Shown here: positions 1 through 6,257 of the stretch, piece after piece
Numbering within the stretch: position 1 is the stretch's first letter
Layout of the letters: the number at the start of each line of letters is the position of its first letter
Source of the DNA: Methanomassiliicoccales archaeon
Lineage (GTDB): Archaea > Thermoplasmatota > Thermoplasmata > Methanomassiliicoccales > JACIVX01
DNA: 46,174 bases
Direction of reading: 5' to 3'
NCBI GenBank assembly: GCA_014361295.1
Contig: JACIVX010000002.1
Coordinates: 1 to 46,174 of the forward strand
Translations under genes and position numbers: made by a program
The notes under the pieces: generated by a model
Told to the model about the DNA's origin: nothing
Databases searched by the model: none
Seen by the model: the letters and a program-made list of their open reading frames with translations, nothing else

Positions 1-1
1 C

Positions 2-100
2 AGTCACGTAACAGTCTGGGAGGCCGTCCAAAAACTCGCAGAAGCAGTTTACAAGCCAAAAATCCTCGCAGTCAAAAAACAGCGAAACTTCATCGCAGTG
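2..100 (+). pseudogene. IS6-family transposase fragment (inverted partial copy)
   Basis: The open frame reads SHVTVWEAVQKLAEAVYK and continues to RNFIAV. It matches residues 50-82 of the complete transposase encoded on the other strand at 107-808, with a few substitutions (for example KPKI in place of QPTL). The fragment stops exactly where the terminal inverted repeat of the complete element starts at base 101, just before the codon for the first catalytic Asp. It therefore comes from a second, opposite-oriented and diverged IS6 copy that was cut by insertion or by an IS-mediated inversion. Its upstream part lies outside the window. Confidence 0.85.
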
Positions 101-115
101 ATACTGTCAGGATAA
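101..115 (+). repeat. Left terminal inverted repeat of the IS6 element
   Basis: ATACTGTCAGGATAA pairs with the right repeat at 866-880 with a single C/T difference. The transposase stop codon (107-109 on the minus strand) lies inside this repeat. Confidence 0.85.
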
Positions 116-808
116 CTGGGGCATCACCTCTTGAAGCCACTCAGTCACATCACCAGGCGGACAACCAAACCGAGAATGAAACCTAACAAAATTATACCAG
201 AACGCAAACAGAAAAACAAACCTGTGAACCCTCCTCCAGTCTCTAGCCCTGAAATTATTCCAGAAACGCTTTGTTCTTTCTTTTAAAGTCCTGAACCAGC
301 GTTCAATACAGTTCCTCGGCCCGAAGGTTACGTGAACAAAATCCAGTCCAAGGGATTTAAAAGCAGACTTGTACCACTTCCCACCATCAACCAGAAAAAC
401 AGGCTGTCCTTTGCAGGATTTCAAAACAACCAGAATGAAGTCTCTAGCAATCCACCAGTTTCTGGTTGTTGTAATCCAGACTGCGAGAACTTCCCTGCTC
501 TCAACGTCAAGTGCAGCCCAGAGAAATCTCTTCTCCCCGTTGATTTTTACGACAGTCTCATCAACTGCGATAAAATTCCTCTGTTTTCTTACTGCGAGGA
601 GTGTTGGCTGGTAAACTGCTTCTGCTAGTTTTTGAACTGCCTCCCAGACTGTTGTGTGGCTGATTTTGAGGATTTTTCCGACTTGTCTGTAGCTGAGGCC
701 TCGCAGGTATAGTTCTACTGCTCTGATTTTCTTTTCTGGTGGGATTTTGTTGCGGCGAAAAGGTTTTAAGACTGAAATCAGTGAGTATAGAATGCTCTCA
801 GCCTTCAT
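107..808 (-). CDS. IS6-family DDE transposase
   Basis: This 233-aa protein catalyses replicative transposition of the surrounding IS6-family element. It begins with a helix-turn-helix region at about residues 35-62 (LSYRQVGKILKISHTTVWEA). The RNase-H-like catalytic core follows, with candidate triad D83 (AVDET), D141 (LVDGG) and E169 (NCIERWF, followed by LKERTKRF as in the family). The start is supported by a GGGAGAG ribosome binding site 2-3 bases upstream. Length is normal and no frameshift is visible, so the enzyme looks intact and possibly active. Confidence 0.93.
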   Translation of the reverse strand: MKAESILYSLISVLKPFRRNKIPPEKKIRAVELYLRGLSYRQVGKILKISHTTVWEAVQKLAEAVYQPTLLAVRKQRNFIAVDETVVKINGEKRFLWAALDVESREVLAVWITTTRNWWIARDFILVVLKSCKGQPVFLVDGGKWYKSAFKSLGLDFVHVTFGPRNCIERWFRTLKERTKRFWNNFRARDWRRVHRFVFLFAFWYNFVRFHSRFGCPPGDVTEWLQEVMPQLS

Positions 809-865
809 TTCTCTCCCTTCTTTTTCTGAAAAATTATCAGAAACTTAAACCTAACGCCCTACCGC

Positions 866-880
866 TTATCCTAACAGTAT
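866..880 (-). repeat. Right terminal inverted repeat of the IS6 element
   Basis: On the minus strand it reads ATACTGTTAGGATAA, 14 of 15 bases identical to the left repeat. It lies about 58 bp upstream of the transposase start, where the promoter should be. Confidence 0.85.
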
Positions 881-997
881 CTTGTTACTATAAGATAGAT
901 TTTTAAAGGCTGAAACCAATAAGTACTAATAGCTTCAACCTGCACTTTCTAAGTAACAACTTAAACTTCCAAAATAAAATCTCTGAGGGGAAGGAAA

Positions 998-2317
998 TTG
1001 TATCTAAAAACCTCAATAGTGCTAATAATGATAATCCTGCTGAGTTCTTCAGGCCTGGTTAGCTCAGACCCCCTGCAGAATCAAAACCACAGAATCCTGT
1101 TTATCTGTAGTGATCTTGGAGATGTTATTCTGGCAAATTCCTTTGGTGATAACGTTGATATCATTTATCTTGGCAAAGATCTTCCGGACGACCGTTCCAC
1201 CCTCTCTGATATTCTGTATCTCTCAAGATACGATGAAATCTGGATCCCTGATCTAAACGTCCAGTGGACAGAGGGCGGAAGATTAAGTGAAGGCGAGATA
1301 GAGACATTAGCAGAGTACGTTCAGAGTGGTGGAGTCTTGATCATTGGCCTTAACACCTATGTCCAGAGCTGGAGCAAAAAGTTAGACGAGGTCTTTGGGG
1401 TAAGGCTACTCAGACTGGAAAAGCCGAAAAATGACACTGAAGAGTGGGATGTAGTGTTCAACGGCAGGGTTTACCCTTACAACGACACCTATCAAGAAGT
1501 AATCGTCAGACCAGAGGGAGCAAAGGTTATCTCAACCTACAAGAATGAGAAACCTGCTATAACTCTGAACCATTACGGCTCAGGAGTTGCAGTTTTAATA
1601 ACATTTAATCCGGTAAAGGCCTACGTTGAGGGGGATCGCTCTTTTTTGGATCTCTATTTGGAGGTTTCCAGCGAAGCTCTGAAAGAGAGAAAAAACCCAC
1701 CCACAATCAGCAATACAGAAAAAGCCCTGATCATTCTGAAGAGGGTTACTTTGCACCCTCTTACATTAGGATTGCTCGTTTTCATCCTCCTTGAAATCCT
1801 TGCTTACTTTGGCTTAATGCCCTTAGGACTTACGATTTTCTTCGCGGCTCCCTTAGTACGGCTCTGGGGCCTTATCAAGCATAGAAAAAGGTGTATTAGT
1901 ACCCTTGAGACTGTTTCAATCATGAGAGGAGTTACTATATCCGAACTTTCAGAGGAGATGGGAGAGAAAGTCCGGCGCCTAAAGTTTTGCATAGCAATCC
2001 TAAAGTTGAAAAGAAAGGTTAGTATCTTGGACATATCTCGTCTGGGTGAGAAGGATTATCTAATAACACTTCATGGCCTCGAAGCGGAGGGCGTCGGGGC
2101 TTGGGCAGTTGAGAAATATCCTAGCTTAATGGAGAAGATTATCAATCACCCGGGAGTTACAATCCTCGATCTAGCTCATTCTTCAAACATGCCCCCCTAC
2201 GAAGTCCTACAACTTCTCAGGGAGATGTCAAGGTATGGAGTCGTTGAGATAAGAAAAATGCCCTTTGACTACGAGGTCTATCCTACTAGGGCTCTGTCGA
2301 GGTGGCTTAAGGAATGA
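998..2317 (+). CDS. Membrane-tethered winged-helix regulator with exported GATase-like domain
   Basis: This 439-aa protein is probably a one-component transmembrane transcription regulator. The start is TTG, supported by GAGGGGAAGG a few bases upstream. Residues 1-23 form a signal or anchor segment. Residues about 30-235 form an exported alpha/beta domain resembling DUF4350/ThuA-type GATase-like folds, with EYVQSGGVLIIGLNTY and YGSGVAVLITFNPVKAY. Two membrane segments lie at about 252-295. The cytoplasmic C-terminus (about 300-439) holds two winged-helix-like segments (MRGVTISELSEEMGEKV and HPGVTILDLAHSSN). It overlaps the next gene by ATGA, so the two are translationally coupled. The third gene of the cluster has the same architecture. 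Ligand and DNA target are unknown. Confidence 0.72.
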   Translation: MYLKTSIVLIMIILLSSSGLVSSDPLQNQNHRILFICSDLGDVILANSFGDNVDIIYLGKDLPDDRSTLSDILYLSRYDEIWIPDLNVQWTEGGRLSEGEIETLAEYVQSGGVLIIGLNTYVQSWSKKLDEVFGVRLLRLEKPKNDTEEWDVVFNGRVYPYNDTYQEVIVRPEGAKVISTYKNEKPAITLNHYGSGVAVLITFNPVKAYVEGDRSFLDLYLEVSSEALKERKNPPTISNTEKALIILKRVTLHPLTLGLLVFILLEILAYFGLMPLGLTIFFAAPLVRLWGLIKHRKRCISTLETVSIMRGVTISELSEEMGEKVRRLKFCIAILKLKRKVSILDISRLGEKDYLITLHGLEAEGVGAWAVEKYPSLMEKIINHPGVTILDLAHSSNMPPYEVLQLLREMSRYGVVEIRKMPFDYEVYPTRALSRWLKE

Positions 2318-3672
2318 GGAGGAAGGTTCTCTCGTACATCTCCGCATTTATAATCTCCGCGTATGTTGTCTATCTGGAGTATTCCTTCCTGCAGTGGGCC
2401 AGTTGGAGGGCTGTCCTGATCATTTTTGGAGGGGTGGTTGATAGATACTCCGTTTATTCATTCGTCCGTTATCTGTTCTATCTTACGGGCGCTTTCATCA
2501 TACTTGTTTATACAGCCTATTTCATATTCTATCTCTATTATCGCTCGAATGAAGGACGTATCAAACTTCCCCGGTTCTATCCAAGAGTATCAATTGTTGT
2601 GCCCGCTCATAATGAGGCCCTCAACATAGAGAGACTAATTGAGAGCATAGAGTATCAGGACTATCCTCACGACCTTGTGGAGGTTATAATCGTTGACGAC
2701 GGAAGTGAGGATGGGACTGGCGAGATAGCATCGAGGTATGGAGTGAGGATAATCAGGCACGAAAAGAACCTCGGAAAAGCCCAATCCCTGGAGGATGGAA
2801 TAAAATCTGCGAAGGGAGAAGTTGTAATAACGATGGACGCGGATTCATATTTTGGAAACGGGTATTCTCTGCGCAGGATAGTAGAGAATCTCTATGAACG
2901 TCCCATGATAGGAATCTCGACAGGAGTTATTCGAATTGAGCGGCGATTTGGAAGCCTCATCGAGAAATTCCAGGAGATTGAGTTTCTACACTCATTTGAG
3001 ATAGGGAGGAGAATTCAGGGATACTTGGGCTGGTTGCTGGTAGTTCCCGGTGCGTTCTCAGCGTTTAAGGCTTACTTCATAAAATCCCTACCTGCGCTTC
3101 CTAAGGACACCTTAGCTGAGGACTTCGACCTGACAGTTATATCCTTCAGGGCTGGTCTTGACTCAAATTTTGAACCCAGTGCAGTGGTGTACACGGAGCC
3201 GGAGGAAAGCTGGAGGAGGCTGTACAGACAAAGAATAAGGTGGTACTATGGCGGCCTCCAGGTCATGCGAAAACATCATGACCTCATACTAAACCCAAAA
3301 TACGGGGAGAAGGGCATTTTCATGTTCCTGCATCTTATTGTGCTGGAATACGTTCTTGCAGTTATCCAGATCATAGGAATAATTCTCCTGCCGATTATCG
3401 TCCTTTTTAGGTACTTCCTGGGCATATCCATAACCGACATAAACCTGCCGCCGGACGTTATGGTGTTCCTGTTTCTCTTCGTTTTCTTCGTGCAGTACAT
3501 ACCCGGCGTCTTTATAAGCGGCACTGCCAGGGCCATTGAGAGAGATCCTAAGGATGCTTTGAGAAACCTTCCCGCGATTTTCCTGTACTACGTTTTTTAC
3601 AACTCCCTCCTCTCTCTGGCAAAACTTGATGCCACTTTAAGGTTTCTCCGGGGGGTGGTTCAGGGATGGTGA
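2314..3672 (+). CDS. Membrane family 2 glycosyltransferase
   Basis: This 452-aa integral membrane glycosyltransferase probably transfers sugars from a nucleotide- or lipid-linked donor at the cytoplasmic face. Two N-terminal membrane segments (about 8-40 and 52-76) precede a GT-A domain. The domain starts with PRVSIVVPAHNEA and contains VDDGSEDGT (D128, D129), the DAD metal site TMDADSYF (D175-D177), AEDFD, and the RQRIRW processivity-type motif. Three or four membrane helices follow. That layout is shared with polysaccharide synthases and with processive enzymes of the BcsA/NodC type. It overlaps both neighbours by a few bases, so it belongs to one operon. The product, whether surface glycan or glycoprotein sugar, cannot be told from sequence. 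Confidence 0.88.
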   Translation: MRRKVLSYISAFIISAYVVYLEYSFLQWASWRAVLIIFGGVVDRYSVYSFVRYLFYLTGAFIILVYTAYFIFYLYYRSNEGRIKLPRFYPRVSIVVPAHNEALNIERLIESIEYQDYPHDLVEVIIVDDGSEDGTGEIASRYGVRIIRHEKNLGKAQSLEDGIKSAKGEVVITMDADSYFGNGYSLRRIVENLYERPMIGISTGVIRIERRFGSLIEKFQEIEFLHSFEIGRRIQGYLGWLLVVPGAFSAFKAYFIKSLPALPKDTLAEDFDLTVISFRAGLDSNFEPSAVVYTEPEESWRRLYRQRIRWYYGGLQVMRKHHDLILNPKYGEKGIFMFLHLIVLEYVLAVIQIIGIILLPIIVLFRYFLGISITDINLPPDVMVFLFLFVFFVQYIPGVFISGTARAIERDPKDALRNLPAIFLYYVFYNSLLSLAKLDATLRFLRGVVQGW

Positions 3673-4934
3673 GAGTTTCACAGGTATTCGTGCTTATTGC
3701 AGTCGTCCTCTTCACCCTTTTACCGCTGGTTGCGGCATTCTCAGTGGTTTACATTTCTTCCGATCAGGGTGATATCCCGCTCTACCACGCCGTTTCAAAT
3801 CGTACCGGGATTGTGCTGAGTGATAAGCCATCTGGAGACCTGGTAGTTGCTCTTGATATAAACTACGCTTTCCTGAACGATAGCAATAGGAACCTTCCAG
3901 TTGAACTTATAGGAGAGGCAAAACGGGGGAAGACGGTTATAATCGGACTGAATACAGTAAGGGCAGTTGAAAAAATAAACCCCGCCATTTTAGAGCTCAC
4001 TGGAGTGAGATTAAACTACACTAGTATGGGGATAATTACAATAAAACCCAACGACATCCTGAAGTTTAAGGAGTTCGGGTACGACTCCGACAGGTACGGG
4101 CTCGTCCTTGTAAAGGCAAAGAACTCAAAGGTTCCCCTTGAATCAGAAGGAATTGCAATAGTGACGGAGGTTCCCCTGGGAAGGGGAAAGCTGGTGATAG
4201 TGGGCATTAATCCAGCGGCCTACTTCCTAGACACCCGCAATCCCGCCGTGCCGGAATTTGTTGTCGCACTTATAAGGTACTACTCACACGCGGGTCCGTC
4301 TAAGGCAGTTCTGGTTGGCAGTGCAATTGGGGCGGTGGCGTTGGCTGGATATGTGGCGATTTCGAACAATCCCCAGGTACAAAAGTTCCGGGAGTGGATT
4401 AAGTCCATCCCTGTGATCGTTGTTGGCCGCTTCCTCACACCCCCTGAGGACGTTTTGAAGAATCCTACGAGAAGAGGGATATACGAATATATAAAGGCAA
4501 AAGGTTATTCAACTCTTACCGATGTGGTTTCCACGTTCGGTATATCAAGAACCAATGCAAAATGGCACCTGCGTGTCCTCACGAGGGCAAAGCTCCTTGA
4601 AGAAGTCTCTGTGGGCAACACCCTTGTCTTTTATCCAATTGGGAAGAAGGAGGAGGCGATTAAACTTTTTATCCTTGAGAACGAGACGCGGGGAAGGATT
4701 TATACTCTCCTCAAAGAAAGACCGAGGGGAGTAAGTGAACTTGCCAGTCTGCTTGGCTTAAGCAAGTCCACAGTTCATCACAACCTTTCCATAATGGAGG
4801 AATACGGCCTCATAAGGAAACGGGAGGATGGAAGTTATGAAGCTGTCCAGGGAGAAGAAAAACGTTCTGATACTGGTGGTGTATCTCACGGTGTTTCCGA
4901 TAGTAACTTTGCTGATTGGCTCCGTGATCGGTAA
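3666..4934 (+). CDS. Second membrane-tethered winged-helix regulator, same architecture
   Basis: This 422-aa protein resembles the 998-2317 product. It has a signal or anchor at 5-27 and an exported domain with AKRGKTVIIGLNTVRAVEK and GRGKLVIVGINPAAYFLD. A membrane segment lies at about 212-235. Two cytoplasmic winged helices follow: YEYIKAKGYSTLTDVVSTFG followed by SRTNAKWHLRVLTRAKLL, and RPRGVSELASLLGLSKSTVHH. The second pair is typical of archaeal MarR/ArsR-like wHTH. The start ATG lies within the end of the glycosyltransferase gene. The reading frame runs about 98 bases into the archaeosortase gene, so its last 33 or so residues are read out of phase with that gene's N-terminus. The protein probably senses an envelope signal. 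Confidence 0.72.
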   Translation: MVRVSQVFVLIAVVLFTLLPLVAAFSVVYISSDQGDIPLYHAVSNRTGIVLSDKPSGDLVVALDINYAFLNDSNRNLPVELIGEAKRGKTVIIGLNTVRAVEKINPAILELTGVRLNYTSMGIITIKPNDILKFKEFGYDSDRYGLVLVKAKNSKVPLESEGIAIVTEVPLGRGKLVIVGINPAAYFLDTRNPAVPEFVVALIRYYSHAGPSKAVLVGSAIGAVALAGYVAISNNPQVQKFREWIKSIPVIVVGRFLTPPEDVLKNPTRRGIYEYIKAKGYSTLTDVVSTFGISRTNAKWHLRVLTRAKLLEEVSVGNTLVFYPIGKKEEAIKLFILENETRGRIYTLLKERPRGVSELASLLGLSKSTVHHNLSIMEEYGLIRKREDGSYEAVQGEEKRSDTGGVSHGVSDSNFADWLRDR

Positions 4935-5346
4935 GCCCCTCACGAAGATTGAGGCTTCAAACATAAATTTCCTGCTGAAAGCCTTTGGGATAGAGAACTA
5001 TCTCATTGGCAACCAGATTTACATTCCCGCTGACAGGATGTCCTTTGAGATAACTTGGCAGTGTAGTGGAGTGTTTAGTATGACCCTCTACACGCTTATC
5101 TACCTTCTCCTTCCGGGGCTTAAGAGGAAACCCATAGAATGGATGTTTGGCGTTTCCACAATATACATTGTGAACATCCTCCGCGTGTTCTTTTCCATAT
5201 ACTTGTATCACAGAGTTGGAGAAGGAGTTTTCAATTTATTTCACTATACCATAGGCCCCATACTTCTGTTCCTCCTTGTGGTTCTTCTCGTAGCCCATGC
5301 ATTCTTGCTGGGTCTGAAATCCTCGGGGGAGTCCCACAAATTTTGA
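4837..5346 (+). CDS. Archaeosortase/exosortase family transpeptidase
   Basis: This 169-aa polytopic membrane protein has the exosortase/archaeosortase triad: Cys76 in WQCSGVFS, Arg116 in NILRVFF, and His136 in LFHYTIGP. Each sits at the edge of a predicted helix as the family requires. Such enzymes cut proteins at a C-terminal sorting signal and probably join them to a lipid or other acceptor. The start is taken at 4837 because GGGAGG lies about nine bases upstream; ATG 4828 follows that ribosome binding site directly. It is shorter than many family members but complete. The exported protein that follows carries VPEFP near its C-terminus and is the nearest candidate substrate. The archaeosortase subtype is not assigned. 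Confidence 0.85.
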   Translation: MKLSREKKNVLILVVYLTVFPIVTLLIGSVIGKPLTKIEASNINFLLKAFGIENYLIGNQIYIPADRMSFEITWQCSGVFSMTLYTLIYLLLPGLKRKPIEWMFGVSTIYIVNILRVFFSIYLYHRVGEGVFNLFHYTIGPILLFLLVVLLVAHAFLLGLKSSGESHKF

Positions 5347-5396
5347 GGATTTTTCCCAATTTTTGGGGAGAAAGGTTTAAAATTTCTAGTGTATAA

Positions 5397-5403
5397 TTTT
5401 TTT
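5397..5403 (+). terminator. Oligo-T terminator after the archaeosortase gene
   Basis: A run of seven T bases lies about 50 bases after the archaeosortase stop codon and before the next promoter. T-runs are sufficient for intrinsic termination in Thermococcales. It would separate the regulator/glycosyltransferase/archaeosortase operon from the exported-protein operon. Confidence 0.5.
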
Positions 5404-5448
5404 AGGAGTTAGGCTAATCTAATTCGTTCGAAGTTCTGACTAAATATG

Positions 5449-5460
5449 TTATAAATATAA
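5449..5460 (+). promoter_or_regulatory. TATA box for the exported-protein gene
   Basis: TTATAAATATAA with an A-rich flank lies about 30-40 bases upstream of the ATG at 5489. That fits an archaeal TATA box with a very short leader carrying the GAGGTGA ribosome binding site (5477-5483). Confidence 0.65.
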
Positions 5461-5488
5461 ACGGGGAATTGTCTTTGAGGTGAGAGAG

Positions 5489-6253
5489 ATGATTGGAATG
5501 AAGTTAGCGAGAGTGGGGATTGTAGGGATCGCTGTCATTCTCATCCTCATCGGGTTAGGCAACGTTAGCGGTGCCCAGATGAGCGGGAAGATGCTCCACG
5601 TGTGGGATCATAGTCTGCAGAGCTCCTATTATGTATACAGAGGGGTCAAATCCAAGGAGTATCCTATTAGCATCCAGTGGGATGCCTATGCGCTCAATTA
5701 CACCAGTGGGACGCAATATGTAGCCATCATGGCCATAGTAGATAGCTGGGGAAATGCCTGGGGATTCTTCTGGAAGAACGGGACAGTGGTTATTTTCTCT
5801 GATACAAATGATCCATCCAGTGATATTCCGGTATATGACACTAAGATTGCAGGATCCTCCCCGCACACATACAAGATTGAAGTTGTTTATGATTCGTTCG
5901 GATGGATAAGCAAGATAAATTATTACATAGATGGCCAGTTAGTGTACGAAGAGTCTTGGAACACTCCGTGGGATATAAGCTACATTGCAGCTGGAGGAAT
6001 ATTTGACGGAGGGAAAACGTTTGACTTGTTTATAGACAACGTTGTTTATACTTACGGGAAGGGTAATCTCAACAATGGGAAAACTGTAAGTGAGGACTTT
6101 GAAGATGGTCAAGATGATTTCTTTACATGGGAGCTTAAAGGTGCCAACGATGGTAAAAGTGGAGCAGAGGTTACCTACAGTAGTCAAGTTCCAGAGTTTC
6201 CATTCCTTAAGCCATTATTCAATTACCTCTCTTCAATAATTGGCACGGGGTGA
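5489..6253 (+). CDS. Exported jelly-roll (LamG-like) protein with VPEFP tail
   Basis: This exported protein of about 254 aa is a possible substrate of the upstream archaeosortase. ATG 5489 is preferred to GTG 5480 because GAGGTGA lies five bases upstream. Residues about 5-30 form a Sec signal peptide. The body is beta-rich with concanavalin/LamG-like segments (GNAWGFFWKNGTVVIF, INYYIDGQLVYEESW, DLFIDNVVYTYG), suggesting carbohydrate binding. The C-terminus reads VPEFPFLKPLFNYLSSIIG. It has the PEF motif of PEF-CTERM signals but lacks the long hydrophobic helix and terminal basic cluster that normally follow. The assignment as a sorted protein is an inference. The function of the body is unknown. 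Confidence 0.7.
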   Translation: MIGMKLARVGIVGIAVILILIGLGNVSGAQMSGKMLHVWDHSLQSSYYVYRGVKSKEYPISIQWDAYALNYTSGTQYVAIMAIVDSWGNAWGFFWKNGTVVIFSDTNDPSSDIPVYDTKIAGSSPHTYKIEVVYDSFGWISKINYYIDGQLVYEESWNTPWDISYIAAGGIFDGGKTFDLFIDNVVYTYGKGNLNNGKTVSEDFEDGQDDFFTWELKGANDGKSGAEVTYSSQVPEFPFLKPLFNYLSSIIGTG

Positions 6254-6257
6254 AGAA

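Larger units (their letters stand above)
101..880 (-). mobile_element. Complete IS6-family insertion sequence (ISPfu-like)
   Basis: The element is 780 bp, the usual size for the IS6-type elements of Pyrococcus and Thermococcus. It is bounded by imperfect 15-bp inverted repeats, ATACTGTCAGGATAA at 101-115 and its complement with one mismatch at 866-880, and holds one transposase gene. The 8 bases flanking each end (tcgcagtg and cttgttac) differ, so the target duplication expected of IS6 elements is missing. That fits a rearrangement after insertion. Confidence 0.88.

Noticed and set aside
332-628. Plus-strand frames within the IS6 element
   Set aside because: They lie antisense to the transposase, lack ribosome binding sites and show no recognisable domain.
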